A stretch of 64,000 nucleotides of DNA, taken from positions 1-64,000 of the forward strand of contig NZ_JWJE02000009.1 in assembly GCF_000812025.2 (NCBI RefSeq). Direction: 5' to 3'. The position numbers and the translations under genes were made by a program. The notes below the pieces were generated by a model. It was given only the letters and a program-made list of their open reading frames with translations, had not been told where the DNA came from and searched no databases. This document shows positions 53,594 through 63,235 of the stretch, piece by piece; positions within the stretch are counted from its first letter, which is position 1; every line of letters starts with the position of its first letter. This DNA is from Bacillus thermotolerans. GTDB taxonomy: Bacteria > Bacillota > Bacilli > Bacillales > Domibacillaceae.

Positions 53594-53640
53594 AAAAAAG
53601 CCCTGGGCGCCTTGACTTAACAAGGTTTCCAGGGTTTTTA
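53594..53640. terminator. bidirectional terminator between uvsE and rpsD
   Basis: AAAAAAGCCCTGG and CCAGGGTTTTT with an inner CTTG/CAAG stem; T tracts on both strands. Confidence 0.88.
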
Positions 53641-53666
53641 ACGTTATGCTTTGCAAAGCAAAGTTA

Positions 53667-54269
53667 TTAACGAGAGTAATACTCAACGATTAGAGATTCG
53701 TTGATCTCAGCTGGAAGCTCAGAACGCTCAGGAAGGCGAGTAAACGTACCTTCTAATTTCTCAGCATCGAAAGTTAAATAATCTGGTACGAAGTTATTTA
53801 CTTCGATTGCTTCTTTTACGATAGTAAGGTTTTTAGACTTTTCGCGAATACCGATTGTTTGACCAGGTTTTACTTGGTAAGACGGGATATCCACGCGTTG
53901 TCCATCAACAGTCACATGTCCATGGTTAACTAGCTGACGAGCTTGACGGCGAGTACGAGCTAGGCCAAGACGGTAAACAAGGTTGTCCAGGCGGCTTTCA
54001 AGAAGGATCATGAAGTTTTCGCCGTATACACCTTTCATTTTACCAGCTTTAACGAATAAGTTTTTAAATTGGCGCTCGTTTACACCATACATATGACGAA
54101 GCTTTTGCTTCTCTTGTAATTGAAGTCCGTATTCAGATAACTTTCTGCGTTGGTTTGGACCGTGTTGTCCAGGTGCGTAAGGACGTTTTTCTAATTCTTT
54201 ACCTGTACCGCTTAGAGAGATTCCAAGGCGGCGGGAAATTTTCCAGCTTGGGCCAGTATAGCGAGCCAT
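53667..54269 (-). CDS. rpsD: 30S ribosomal protein S4
   Basis: A 200-residue primary 16S-rRNA-binding protein of the small subunit. It begins [26 protein letters not shown], with [10 protein letters not shown] and the S4 domain [34 protein letters not shown]. The N-terminal zinc cysteines found in some homologues are absent, as in B. subtilis S4. ATG at 54269 follows AAAAGGAGGAGC. In Bacillus S4 represses its own synthesis through a folded leader, and a candidate leader lies directly upstream. Confidence 0.98.
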   Translation of the reverse strand: MARYTGPSWKISRRLGISLSGTGKELEKRPYAPGQHGPNQRRKLSEYGLQLQEKQKLRHMYGVNERQFKNLFVKAGKMKGVYGENFMILLESRLDNLVYRLGLARTRRQARQLVNHGHVTVDGQRVDIPSYQVKPGQTIGIREKSKNLTIVKEAIEVNNFVPDYLTFDAEKLEGTFTRLPERSELPAEINESLIVEYYSR

Positions 54270-54324
54270 AATATAGCTCCTCCTTTTAGTTTTTATTTTG
54301 TTGTAAAATAAAAACCGGTGCGAC

Positions 54325-54425
54325 AACAATTAGGTCATTTTGTTTTCATGCACCATCGCCCCTGCAGCAGAGGGTTACGCGATGCACCATTTGTCGTGAG
54401 CGACAAAGGAACAAAATGAACGGCT
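54325..54425 (-). ncRNA. S4-type autoregulatory leader of rpsD
   Basis: On the minus strand TTCATTTTGTT pairs with AACAAAATGA across about 70 bases, enclosing a folded core (TTTGTCGCTCACGACAAA and GCATCGC...GCGATGGTGC). The placement between promoter and rpsD matches the Firmicutes S4 leader that S4 binds to repress translation. Boundaries are approximate. Confidence 0.65.
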
Positions 54426-54466
54426 AACAGTGTTCACATAGGCTGCATTTATTTTACACAAAGAAC

Positions 54467-54495
54467 AGTATATAATTTACATAGCCTTGTGTCAA
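54467..54495 (-). promoter_or_regulatory. sigma-A promoter of rpsD
   Basis: On the minus strand TTGACA (54495-54490), 17 bases, TATACT (54472-54467). The leader to the rpsD start is about 190 bases. Confidence 0.85.
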
Positions 54496-54546
54496 GGAGA
54501 GTTTTTTACACAAACATGAAGCTTAAGGAAAAGCGTTTAAATAAAC

Positions 54547-54596
54547 GGCACTGTTCGCTGCAAGGATATAAAAGACTTACAATGAAGAACAGTGCC
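54547..54596 (-). terminator. hairpin after ytsP
   Basis: GGCACTGTTC and GAACAGTGCC are perfect 10-bp arms around a 30-base loop. It ends about 10 bases beyond the ytsP stop; no strong T run follows, so efficiency is uncertain. Confidence 0.6.
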
Positions 54597-54605
54597 ATTC
54601 TATTA

Positions 54606-55085
54606 TTATAAGTATTCGATTAATGCTTGGCTGAAGGCTTCAAGCATTTGCTGGTCAATTTCATCAAAGCGGTTCTTTATCGGACTGTCGATGTCCAAAA
54701 CTCCAATGGTGACATTGTCTTTGACGAGCGGGATAACAATTTCTGATTGGGAGGCAGCATCGCATGCAATATGGCCAGGGAAAGCATGAACATCGGCAAT
54801 TCTCTGTGTTCTTTTCTCACTCGCTGCTGTGCCGCATACGCCTTTCCCGAAAGGAATGCGAACGCAAGCGGGCAGTCCCTGGAACGGGCCGAGAACGAGC
54901 TCCTCTCCTTCGGTTAAATAAAAGCCAACCCAGTTAACGTTGTCGAGAAACTGATTTAAGAGGGCGGCGGCATTACTTAAGTTAGCTATTTGATTCTTCT
55001 CATCCTCTAGCAAAGCACGAAGCTGTTTGATCACAAGTTCATAGTTTTCTGTTTTAGTTCCTTGATAGTTGGTTGTTTGAAACAT
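54606..55085 (-). CDS. ytsP: free methionine-(R)-sulfoxide reductase (GAF domain, YtsP)
   Basis: A 159-residue single GAF-domain enzyme of the fRMsr type, reducing free Met-R-sulfoxide with thioredoxin. The three redox cysteines are Cys74, Cys84 and Cys108, with the 10 and 24 spacing of E. coli fRMsr (Cys84, 94, 118). The NWVGFYLTEGEELVLGPFQG and KGVCGTAA blocks are typical. It is three bases downstream of hisJ on the same strand, so the two are co-transcribed, although their functions differ. Confidence 0.9.
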   Translation of the reverse strand: MFQTTNYQGTKTENYELVIKQLRALLEDEKNQIANLSNAAALLNQFLDNVNWVGFYLTEGEELVLGPFQGLPACVRIPFGKGVCGTAASEKRTQRIADVHAFPGHIACDAASQSEIVIPLVKDNVTIGVLDIDSPIKNRFDEIDQQMLEAFSQALIEYL

Positions 55086-55088
55086 GTA

Positions 55089-55904
55089 TTACACCTCTTT
55101 CAATGAATCGTGAAGAAGGGGCATGTCCTTCCAGCCCTGACCTATGTCCTTGGCTTGATGAGCATCTGATCCATAAACAAGAGGAATGCCCATTTGTTTT
55201 GCCTTCTGAGCGACGGCAGGGGGAGGATACGTCTCCTGGCAGAGCGGCTTCATAAGCCCGGCTCCATTGAAATCGAGTTCATAGCCGCTGCTTTTTACCG
55301 AATGAAGCAATTCATCAATCTCTCTGCTGAAATCCTTTTTGCAAGGGAATTGTTTCTGGAATTTATGCACGAGCGTCATATGTCCAATACGGGTTGGTTT
55401 ATAGGGTCCAAGATTCGCTTCAATTGACTGTTTGACAGTTTGGAAATATGCTGTATATACAGCAGTTATAGAACCGAAGGCACGAATAATTTTTTCGAAA
55501 TAATCAGCACTGTAATCAAGGCAATACCAATCTTGTCTATGCTTCAGAAAGTGGACGGACAAAATGGAATCATCCAGCAGCGGGCCGTATTCATTTAACA
55601 AATGAGCAGTCTGCGCTTCGAATCCTTCAATGAAGTCTATTTCCAACCCCGCTTTAATAGATATGGCAGAAGCATATTCTTTCTTGAGCCGATCCAGTAA
55701 AATGAAGTAATTATCCAGCTGCGAACGGTCCATGCCGCTGTCCCTTGTGGGGGTTGTATCCAGGAAGCCATCCGGTAAAGGTGCATGCTCCGTAAAGGTC
55801 AGGTGGGTGAACCCTTGATGGATTGCTTCTTCTACATAGCTTTCTAACGAATCAGTCGTTCCGTGCGGGCAAAAGGGCGTATGAATATGTCCGTCTCTTT
55901 TCAT
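55089..55904 (-). CDS. hisJ: histidinol-phosphatase HisJ (PHP family)
   Basis: A 271-residue PHP-domain phosphatase that dephosphorylates histidinol phosphate in histidine synthesis. Metal motifs: RDGHIHTPFCPHGT at the N-terminus, FTEHAPLP, KAGLEIDFIEG, SVHFLKH, and YGSDAHQAKDIG near the end. B. subtilis HisJ (YtvP) is at the same position, away from the his operon. It is upstream of ytsP and divergent from ezrA. The upstream 190 bases contain no other gene. Confidence 0.92.
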   Translation of the reverse strand: MKRDGHIHTPFCPHGTTDSLESYVEEAIHQGFTHLTFTEHAPLPDGFLDTTPTRDSGMDRSQLDNYFILLDRLKKEYASAISIKAGLEIDFIEGFEAQTAHLLNEYGPLLDDSILSVHFLKHRQDWYCLDYSADYFEKIIRAFGSITAVYTAYFQTVKQSIEANLGPYKPTRIGHMTLVHKFQKQFPCKKDFSREIDELLHSVKSSGYELDFNGAGLMKPLCQETYPPPAVAQKAKQMGIPLVYGSDAHQAKDIGQGWKDMPLLHDSLKEV

Positions 55905-56098
55905 AAGAAATGCCTCCCAAAAAGTGATGATGTACCTAGTTTAACAAAAAATACACATATGAGCTGAAAAAAAAAGAAATTTGTCGTCAAAAACAGCGAT
56001 ATACATGGTATCATTATTAATGGCGAATTACACGAGAATGAGAAGAATAATCAATACATACTAAGATGACTGCGCAGTGAAAGAACAGGGGGCTTACA

Positions 56099-57796
56099 AT
56101 GGAATACGTTATAGGTGCAGTTCTGGTAGCAATAGCTATCCTGCTTATTATTGCCTATTTTAATAGAAATAAGGTATATAAAGAGATTGATGAACTAGAT
56201 GAAAAGAAACAAGAATTAACAGAGAGACCGGTTGCCGACGAACTCTCAAAAGTGAAGGCTCTGAACTTAACGGGCCAGACAGAGGAACTGTTTGATCGCT
56301 GGCGCCATACTTGGGACGATGTGCTGCTAGAGGATATCGTGCAGGCGGACGGTTATTTACTAGAGGCAGAAAGGCGGGCCGACTGGTTTAAGTTTAAAAA
56401 AGCAAGAGCCAGCAATGAAGCAGCTGCTCGCAAACTGGAAGAAGCAGAAAAGAAAATTGATCTCATTCTATCTGAGCTTGGTGAGCTAATTGGAAGCGAA
56501 GAGAACAACCGTGTGGAGAGGGAGGAGCTGAAGGAGAAGCAGCGAATCGCTAAGAAACGCCTCCTTGCTCACCGTCACACATTCGGAAAAGCGGCCGCGG
56601 TGCTGGAGGAGCAGCTTGAGTCCTTGTCTGAAGGCTTTCAAACATTTGAAGACCTGACAAAAGAGGGGAACTACCTCGAAGCGCGTGAAGTCATTTTGAA
56701 GCTTAAAGAGTCTGTGATTTTAATTTTGCGTAAAATGGAGCTCATTCCTTTGCTTATGGCAGAGACGACTAATTTACTGCCTTCACAGCTTAACGAAATT
56801 GAGTCCGGATATAAAGAAATGAAGCACCAAGGATACCTCTTGGATCATCTGCAGCTTGAGAAAGAGATAGCAAGCCTGCGCAAACAGCTGAATGTATATA
56901 AAGACTTCATTGTTAAAACAGAGATAGATGAAGTAGAGGCTGGTATTCGAGATGTGAAGGAGAATATCGACTTCTTCTACGAACTGCTGGAGAAGGAAGT
57001 AGAAGCCAAGCACTTCCTTGTTACGAACCATACTCAAACGAGAGATCTCATCGAAGAGGCAAGAGTAACCAATGAAGAGCTTCAAGAGGAAACAGAGCAT
57101 GTGCGGCAGACTTATGAGCTGACAGAAGAAGAATGGAGTGTCCCTAAACAGCTGGAGGAGGACATTTATCGTCTTGGACAAAGATACGATATTCTTGAAA
57201 CTAGAATCTCTGAGCAAAAGACAGCCTATTCCTTCCTGCATGACGAGCTGAAAGAAATTCAAATCCAGCTTCAGGAACTTCAGAAGGAACAAGCGAGCTT
57301 TAGCAGCTTCTTAAAAACTCTTCGCAAGGATGAGATCGAAGCTCGTGAGAAGATCAATGAGCTCCGCAAGAAGGTTACCGACATTTTCCGTGTAGTGGAT
57401 AAAAGCAATATCCCGGGAGTTCCGGATTTTTATGAGGTGCTAACGGAGGAGACAGTCGATCGGATCAAGGAAGCTCAGCAGTCGCTTAAAGAAACGCCGC
57501 TTAATATTAAATCCGTTCAGGAAAAGCTCAAGGAGGCTATTGCATCAGTAGATGGTCTTGAGCGTAAGACGGCCGAAGTAGTGGAGCAGGCAGAGCTGGC
57601 GGAACGAATGATTCAATACGGAAATAGATACAAACGTTCCCATCCGGCTATTACGGAGAAGCTTCAGCAGGCGGAACGAGCCTTTAGAAATTATGATTAT
57701 CGCTCTGCCCTTGAGGAGGCTGCTACAGCCATTCATAAAGTCGATCCAAAAGGGTTAAAGCAATTGGAAAAAATGATGAATAAGAAAGAGCAATAG
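56099..57796 (+). CDS. ezrA: septation ring formation regulator EzrA
   Basis: A 565-residue membrane-anchored protein. One N-terminal transmembrane helix (MEYVIGAVLVAIAILLIIAYF) is followed by a cytoplasmic rod of spectrin-like coiled coils. The C-terminal QAERAFRNYDYRSALEEAATAI matches the patch needed for localisation in Bacillus EzrA. It restricts FtsZ rings at the poles and coordinates elongation and division. It is monocistronic, between hisJ (divergent) and nifZ, as in B. subtilis. Confidence 0.96.
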   Translation: MEYVIGAVLVAIAILLIIAYFNRNKVYKEIDELDEKKQELTERPVADELSKVKALNLTGQTEELFDRWRHTWDDVLLEDIVQADGYLLEAERRADWFKFKKARASNEAAARKLEEAEKKIDLILSELGELIGSEENNRVEREELKEKQRIAKKRLLAHRHTFGKAAAVLEEQLESLSEGFQTFEDLTKEGNYLEAREVILKLKESVILILRKMELIPLLMAETTNLLPSQLNEIESGYKEMKHQGYLLDHLQLEKEIASLRKQLNVYKDFIVKTEIDEVEAGIRDVKENIDFFYELLEKEVEAKHFLVTNHTQTRDLIEEARVTNEELQEETEHVRQTYELTEEEWSVPKQLEEDIYRLGQRYDILETRISEQKTAYSFLHDELKEIQIQLQELQKEQASFSSFLKTLRKDEIEAREKINELRKKVTDIFRVVDKSNIPGVPDFYEVLTEETVDRIKEAQQSLKETPLNIKSVQEKLKEAIASVDGLERKTAEVVEQAELAERMIQYGNRYKRSHPAITEKLQQAERAFRNYDYRSALEEAATAIHKVDPKGLKQLEKMMNKKEQ

Positions 57797-57799
57797 AGT

Positions 57800-57840
57800 A
57801 AACTCCGTCCGGGCTATCGACAGCCGGACGGAGTTTTTTT
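57800..57840 (+). terminator. terminator after ezrA
   Basis: AAACTCCGTCCGGGCT and AGCCGGACGGAGTTT around ATCGAC, followed by seven T. Confidence 0.95.
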
Positions 57841-57918
57841 ACGGAAGAACATTTCTTTCAAAAGACGGCTATGCTATGATAAGTAGTTGAATAAACAAGG
57901 GATAAAGCAGGTGCAGAC

Positions 57919-59055
57919 ATGATTTACTTTGATAATAGCGCAACAACCAAACCATATAAGGAAGCTTTGTCCACCTATGTTAAAGTGAATGAACAGTTCT
58001 TTGGGAATCCGTCCTCTCTCCATCATTTAGGCCTGCAGGCGGAGCGGCTGCTGTTCGAATCACGTAAACAAATGGCTTCTCTGTTAGGAACAGAGGCTGA
58101 AAATATTATCTTTACTTCAGGTGGAACAGAAGCAAACAATTTAGCTATAAAAGGCACTGCTCTTGCTAATATGCATCGGGGACGTCATATTATTACCCAG
58201 CAGACAGAGCACCCATCTGTTATAAATGCCTGCCAGCAATTAGAAGAGCATGGCTTTCGTGTCAGCTACCTGCCTGTGGACTCGCACGGACAAGTCTCAG
58301 CAGAGGATGTGGCTGCCGCGTTAACGAATGAGACGATTCTTGTATCGATTATGCATGTGAACAACGAAACGGGAGCAATTCAGCCGATACAGGAAATCGC
58401 TAAGCTATTGAAGAATGAACCCCAAGTATTGTTCCATGTGGATGATGTGCAAGGACGGGGAAAGGTACCGCTAAATCTTGAAAATATCGATTTATGCACG
58501 TTGTCCGCCCATAAGTTTCATGGATTAAAGGGAAACGGCGTATTATACAAGAAAAAGGGAGTGAAGCTGTCAGCTCTTCTGTCAGGCGGCAATCAAGAAA
58601 GCGGATTTCGCAGCGGCACAGAAAACGCTGGCGGGGTAGCAGCTATGGCGAAAGCGCTTCGTCTCATAGAGGAGCATCGTCGTGAACATGGCGAGCGTCT
58701 AAGAGCCGTCCAGCAATTCCTGCGTAAGGAGCTTGAAGGTAGACAGGATGTAATCATTCATACTCCTCGAGAAGGCTGCGCTCCGCACATTTTAAACTTT
58801 TCAGTTGAGCGCTTAAAGGGTGAAGTTCTTGTTCATGCGCTTGAAGAGAGGGGCTGCTACTTATCAACAACAAGTGCCTGCTCTTCGAGACAGAAAAAGA
58901 CAAGCACGGTCCTTACCGCTATGGGTGTACCGAAGGAAATAGCTGACAGCAGTGTTCGGCTCAGCCTGTCGTATGAAAATACAAGACAAGAAGCAGAAGC
59001 ATTCATTCAAATTTTAAAGGATACAATTCCTACATTAGCAAAGGTGCAGAGGTGA
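57919..59055 (+). CDS. nifZ: cysteine desulfurase NifZ (IscS-like)
   Basis: A 378-residue PLP-dependent cysteine desulfurase. It begins YFDNSATTKPYKEAL; the PLP lysine lies in LSAHKFHGLKG near residue 200; the catalytic cysteine is in TTSACSSRQ near residue 321. The enzyme supplies persulfide sulfur to its partner, here ThiI, encoded directly downstream with a five-base gap. In B. subtilis this NifZ-ThiI pair makes s4U8 in tRNA. It is distinct from SufS used for Fe-S clusters. Confidence 0.94.
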   Translation: MIYFDNSATTKPYKEALSTYVKVNEQFFGNPSSLHHLGLQAERLLFESRKQMASLLGTEAENIIFTSGGTEANNLAIKGTALANMHRGRHIITQQTEHPSVINACQQLEEHGFRVSYLPVDSHGQVSAEDVAAALTNETILVSIMHVNNETGAIQPIQEIAKLLKNEPQVLFHVDDVQGRGKVPLNLENIDLCTLSAHKFHGLKGNGVLYKKKGVKLSALLSGGNQESGFRSGTENAGGVAAMAKALRLIEEHRREHGERLRAVQQFLRKELEGRQDVIIHTPREGCAPHILNFSVERLKGEVLVHALEERGCYLSTTSACSSRQKKTSTVLTAMGVPKEIADSSVRLSLSYENTRQEAEAFIQILKDTIPTLAKVQR

Positions 59056-59060
59056 CAACA

Positions 59061-60263
59061 ATGAATTACGACCGTGTGTTAGTAAGATATGGCGAGCTTT
59101 CGACGAAAGGCCGTAACCGCAGTCTCTTTACGAATAAATTAAAGAAAAGTATTATGCATGCGCTTCGGGAATTTCCGAATATCCGCCTGCAAGTAAGGCA
59201 TGACCGTTTATTTATACACTTAAAAGGCACTCCGTTTGAGGAAGTCAAGGAACCGTTGAAGCAAGTGTTCGGTATTCAGTCTTTCAGTCCGGTCGTGCGC
59301 ACGGAGCAGAATATAGAAGAGATTCAGGCAGCGGCATTGGAGCTTGTCCGAAAGAATTTCAGCAAAGGAAAAACGTTTAAAGTATCTGCCCGCCGTTCTG
59401 ATAAGCAGTTCGAGCTGGATACAAATGGCATTAACCAGGCTGTCGGCGGGTATGTGCTTCAGCGCATGGAGGGTCTTACTGTCGACGTGAAAAATCCAGA
59501 TATTAACTTGCTTGTAGAGGTAAGAAAAGAGGGAGTGTACCTGTCCTGCGAGAAGTACCCAGGGGCGACGGGTCTGCCGGCGGGCACCAGCGGCAAAGCT
59601 ATGCTCCTTTTATCAGGCGGGATTGACAGTCCTGTCGCAGGATATATGATGATGAAAAGGGGAGTGGAAATTGAAGCTATTCATTTCCACAGTCCGCCTT
59701 ATACAAGTGAGCGTGCCAAGCAAAAGGTGCTTGATCTGGCTGAAAAGCTAACCGCGTTTGGGGCAAAGATGAAGGTGCATGTTGTTCCGTTCACGGCCAT
59801 TCAGCAAAAGATTCAGGAGAAAGTGCCAAGCGGCTATACTATGACGTCTACAAGAAGAGCGATGATGGAAATTGCGGATGAGATTCGGCGAAAGCAAGGA
59901 GCACTCGCGCTGGTAACAGGAGAGAGTCTTGGACAAGTAGCCAGCCAGACGCTTGAAAGCATGTTGGCTATTAACGCAGTGACGCCTACTCCAATTTTGC
60001 GTCCGCTGATCGCAATGGATAAGCTGGACATTATTGAAATTGCCCAGCAAATTGGCACGCATGATATTTCTATTCTTCCTTACGAGGACTGCTGTACCAT
60101 TTTTACACCGGCGGCTCCAAAGACGAGACCGAAGCTGGAGAAAGTGCAACAGTATGAAAGCTCGGTGAATTTTGAAGAATTGATTAAAGAAGCAATAGAA
60201 AATACAGAAGTCATTCAGCTGCCGGAAGAGAAAGCAGCTAGTGAATTTTCCGAACTACTATAG
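59061..60263 (+). CDS. thiI: tRNA 4-thiouridine synthase ThiI
   Basis: A 400-residue enzyme forming 4-thiouridine at tRNA position 8. Domain order: ferredoxin-like region, THUMP domain (about 60-165), and PP-loop ATP pyrophosphatase with LLSGGIDSPVAGYMM near residue 186 and TSTRRAMMEIAD. There is no C-terminal rhodanese domain, as expected for the Bacillus form, which takes sulfur straight from NifZ. ATG at 59061 is used; a GTG three codons upstream is part of GAGGTGA, its ribosome binding site. Confidence 0.95.
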   Translation: MNYDRVLVRYGELSTKGRNRSLFTNKLKKSIMHALREFPNIRLQVRHDRLFIHLKGTPFEEVKEPLKQVFGIQSFSPVVRTEQNIEEIQAAALELVRKNFSKGKTFKVSARRSDKQFELDTNGINQAVGGYVLQRMEGLTVDVKNPDINLLVEVRKEGVYLSCEKYPGATGLPAGTSGKAMLLLSGGIDSPVAGYMMMKRGVEIEAIHFHSPPYTSERAKQKVLDLAEKLTAFGAKMKVHVVPFTAIQQKIQEKVPSGYTMTSTRRAMMEIADEIRRKQGALALVTGESLGQVASQTLESMLAINAVTPTPILRPLIAMDKLDIIEIAQQIGTHDISILPYEDCCTIFTPAAPKTRPKLEKVQQYESSVNFEELIKEAIENTEVIQLPEEKAASEFSELL

Positions 60264-60272
60264 GGAGATAAT

Positions 60273-60318
60273 AGAACCTTCAGGGACCGTTAAGGGTATC
60301 CGGAAGGTTCTTTTTTTA
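60273..60318 (+). terminator. terminator after thiI
   Basis: AGAACCTTC and GAAGGTTCT are perfect arms with a structured loop, followed by TTTTTT. Confidence 0.9.
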
Positions 60319-60396
60319 TTTGCTGTGAAGGTAAAAAACTTTTTAATTTTTTATTATCTGGTATAATAATCTCATACTAGAAGGAGGAGTAAGAGA

Positions 60397-61977
60397 ATGA
60401 AAAGAGAGGACTTACTTGCACCTGAACGTTACAATATCGTGATGGAAGTAGAAAGATTTGCAAGCGATCCTAACCGTTTAGCCTTAAAATGGCAAAACGA
60501 AGCAGGAGAAGAGAAAGAAATCACTTACGCAAATCTGATGAAAAGAGCCAACCAAATTGGCCATGCATTTTTAGAGAGCGGATTGAAAAAGGGAGATCCC
60601 ATTCTTATTGTTGTTCCTCGTGTCATCGAGGCATATGAAATATTTTTAGCTGCCTTGAAAACAGGGCTTATTATTATTCCGAGCGCTGAATTGCTGCGCG
60701 CCAAGGATTTAGATTACCGCATTGAACACGCTGACGTGAAAGGTGTTGTATGCTATTCACCTTTCGTTGATGAATTAAATCAAACCCAAAGAATTAATGA
60801 ACTGACTAAGTTTGTGTTTGGCGGAGAAGCAGAAGGCTGGATGAACCTGGAGGAAAGGACAGAAGGAGCACCTGAAGAGCTGGAGACCGTCGAGACATCT
60901 AAAGATGATATTGCTTTTCTTCCGTACACTTCTGGTACAACCGGCAATCCAAAAGGCGTAGTACATACACATGGCTGGGGATATGCTCATTTGCGGACGG
61001 CAGCTGCTAGCTGGTTGAATGTGAGAGAAGGAGATGTAGTCTGGGCAACAGCAGGGCCGGGCTGGCAAAAGTGGACCTGGAGTCCGTTCCTGTCTGTTCT
61101 TGGTTCAGGCGCAACTGGATTCGTATATCACGGTCGGTTTGAGCCTAAAAGGTATTTAAAGCTGATGGAGCAGCACAAGGTAAATGTACTATGCTGCACA
61201 CCGACAGAATACCGGTTAATGGCAAAGGTGCATAATCTAAAAAGCTATGACCTGTCCCATTTGCACAGCGCTGTTTCAGCGGGAGAGCCGTTGAACCGTG
61301 AGGTGATCGACACGTTCCGCAGCTGTTTCAATATTGATGTGCGTGATGGATATGGACAGACAGAAAGCACGCTTGTTGTAGGTGTGATGAAGGGCATGGA
61401 GATCAAGCCGGGCTCTATGGGCAAGCCAACACCAGGCAACCGGGTGGAGATTATTAATGAGGGTGGAGAGCCGGTAGGAGCAGGGGAGATTGGCGACATA
61501 GCGGTTCATAAAGATACCCCTGCCCTCTTTAAATGTTATTATAGAGAGCCTGAAAGAACAGCCAAACAATTTAGGGGCGATTATTACTTAACGGGCGATA
61601 AAGCGAAGAAGGATGAAGATGGGTATTACTGGTTTGAAGGACGCAGTGATGATATTATTGTCAGCTCGGGCTATACGATTGGACCATTTGAAGTGGAGGA
61701 TGCATTAGTAAAGCATCCGTATGTAAAGGAATGTGCAGTAATAGCCAGTCCCGATGAGATTCGCGGTCATGTGGTTAAAGCGTTTGTCGTCCTGCAGGAA
61801 GGAATTGACCCGCAGGAAAGAAAATTGGTGCGCACTTTACAAGATCATGTGAAAAACCTGACTGCTCCGTATAAATACCCTCGAAAAATTGAATTTGTCG
61901 AGACGTTACCGAAAACAAACTCAGGGAAAATCCGCCGTATCGAATTGAGAGAAGCGGAGAACAAAGCAAGAGTCTAA
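60397..61977 (+). CDS. ytcI: acyl-CoA synthetase (AMP-binding, YtcI/MbcS-like)
   Basis: A 526-residue adenylate-forming enzyme. The nucleotide motif is FLPYTSGTTGNPKGVVHTH near residue 175; DGYGQTESTLVVG and the C-terminal hinge LPKTNSGKIRRIELRE with a conserved lysine are intact. Close relatives activate medium or branched short-chain fatty acids (MbcS type). The lysine context resembles that in AcsA, so control by AcuA-like acetylation is possible but unproven. Position after thiI matches ytcI of B. subtilis. It starts after AGAAGGAGGAGT. Confidence 0.88.
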   Translation: MKREDLLAPERYNIVMEVERFASDPNRLALKWQNEAGEEKEITYANLMKRANQIGHAFLESGLKKGDPILIVVPRVIEAYEIFLAALKTGLIIIPSAELLRAKDLDYRIEHADVKGVVCYSPFVDELNQTQRINELTKFVFGGEAEGWMNLEERTEGAPEELETVETSKDDIAFLPYTSGTTGNPKGVVHTHGWGYAHLRTAAASWLNVREGDVVWATAGPGWQKWTWSPFLSVLGSGATGFVYHGRFEPKRYLKLMEQHKVNVLCCTPTEYRLMAKVHNLKSYDLSHLHSAVSAGEPLNREVIDTFRSCFNIDVRDGYGQTESTLVVGVMKGMEIKPGSMGKPTPGNRVEIINEGGEPVGAGEIGDIAVHKDTPALFKCYYREPERTAKQFRGDYYLTGDKAKKDEDGYYWFEGRSDDIIVSSGYTIGPFEVEDALVKHPYVKECAVIASPDEIRGHVVKAFVVLQEGIDPQERKLVRTLQDHVKNLTAPYKYPRKIEFVETLPKTNSGKIRRIELREAENKARV

Positions 61978-61997
61978 TAATGACGAACGAGAGGGCT

Positions 61998-62022
61998 AGA
62001 AGGAATTCTGGCCTTCTTTTTT
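61998..62022 (+). terminator. terminator after ytcI
   Basis: AGAAGG, AATTCTGG, CCTTCT, followed by TTTTT. Confidence 0.6.
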
Positions 62023-62122
62023 GCGCGTTTATAGTGAAAGACAGAGGAAGCAGCCGTTGCTTTTCCGATTAAACAGAGTATAATTAATGTTATTTCGAAT
62101 CTAGAAGAAACAGGTGGTTAGA

Positions 62123-63037
62123 ATGAACGAACAGTCAAGAGCAGGTATGCTGTCCATCTTTATAGCCTACTTAATATGGGGGCTTTTTCCTATTTATTGG
62201 AAGCTGATCGAGCATGTAGCTGCTTATGAGATTTTGGCAAATCGTATTATCTGGTCTTTTGTTTTTGTTGTTATATTTATTCTTTTAACAAGGAATATCA
62301 GAAAGGTGCGTACAGCTGTACTGTCGTTAATAGAGAAGCCGAAGCAGGCTATCGTTCTTACTGCTGCTTCCTTACTTATTAGCTGTAACTGGTTCTTATA
62401 TATTTGGGCAGTTACCCATGATCGGGTGATTGAGACAAGCCTTGGCTATTATATTAATCCGTTAATGAGTGTGCTTCTCGGCGTATTTATCTTAAAAGAA
62501 TCCTTATCAAGAGCCCAGGTGTTTTCCGTTATCCTTGCAGCGGCCGGTGTTCTAGTTCTAACGGTATCTTACGGGCAGCTTCCGTGGGTTTCTCTCGGCT
62601 TGGCCGTTACTTTTGCCTTGTACGGATTGATGAAGAAAACTATTCAATTAGAGGCAGCATCCGGCTTGATGCTTGAAACGCTGATCGTTACTCCGGCAGC
62701 TGTTCTATTTTTAATCTATTTATCTTCTAAAGAGCAGCTGGCACTCTTTTCTGTATCAACGGCTACAGATTTACTGCTGATTGCTGGTGGTGCTGTAACC
62801 GCGCTTCCACTGTTGTTATTCGCGGAAGGGGCTCCGAAAATACCGCTCTCCATGATTGGTATTTTGCAGTATATTACACCAACGATGACGCTGTTTTTGG
62901 GTCTATTCGCTTATCACGAACCGTTTTCGTCTGTTCAGCTGCTGGCTTTTGCATTTATTTGGACAGCGCTCATTGTTTTTACTCTTTCGCAAACGAAATG
63001 GTTCCAAAAGAAACAATCTTTTATAGAGCGGCATTAA
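62123..63037 (+). CDS. rarD: RarD-type EamA transporter
   Basis: A 304-residue drug/metabolite transporter with ten membrane helices, of the RarD (TIGR00688) group. Markers are IAYLIWGLFPIYWKLIEHVAAYEILANRIIWS at the N-terminus and SCNWFLYIWAVTHDRVIETSLGYYINPL in the middle. The RarD substrate is unsettled. ATG at 62123 follows CAGGTGGTTAG; the GTG three codons earlier lies in the ribosome binding site. It seems to be monocistronic and sits between ytcI and sppA. Confidence 0.88.
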   Translation: MNEQSRAGMLSIFIAYLIWGLFPIYWKLIEHVAAYEILANRIIWSFVFVVIFILLTRNIRKVRTAVLSLIEKPKQAIVLTAASLLISCNWFLYIWAVTHDRVIETSLGYYINPLMSVLLGVFILKESLSRAQVFSVILAAAGVLVLTVSYGQLPWVSLGLAVTFALYGLMKKTIQLEAASGLMLETLIVTPAAVLFLIYLSSKEQLALFSVSTATDLLLIAGGAVTALPLLLFAEGAPKIPLSMIGILQYITPTMTLFLGLFAYHEPFSSVQLLAFAFIWTALIVFTLSQTKWFQKKQSFIERH

Positions 63038-63066
63038 AGAAGCATGCAAGAGCACGCTTCTTTTTG
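63037..63066 (+). terminator. terminator after rarD
   Basis: AAGAAGC-A-TGC and GCA-C-GCTTCTT form a stem with one mismatch, followed by TTT. The left arm includes the last base of the stop codon. Confidence 0.82.
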
Positions 63067-63235
63067 TTTTCATCGAATGTTGACCTTCTCTTTTCATAGG
63101 ATAGAAGAGAAGGCTATGAGAAAGGAACGCGGCATGAATATTTTTTCCTGTTTTGTTAGAATAAAGTAAGGTCACGTGTGCGTTGCTGTGGGAAAGGCAG
63201 CGGCAGAGTGAGAAGAAGAGAAAGGGGAGAGCTAA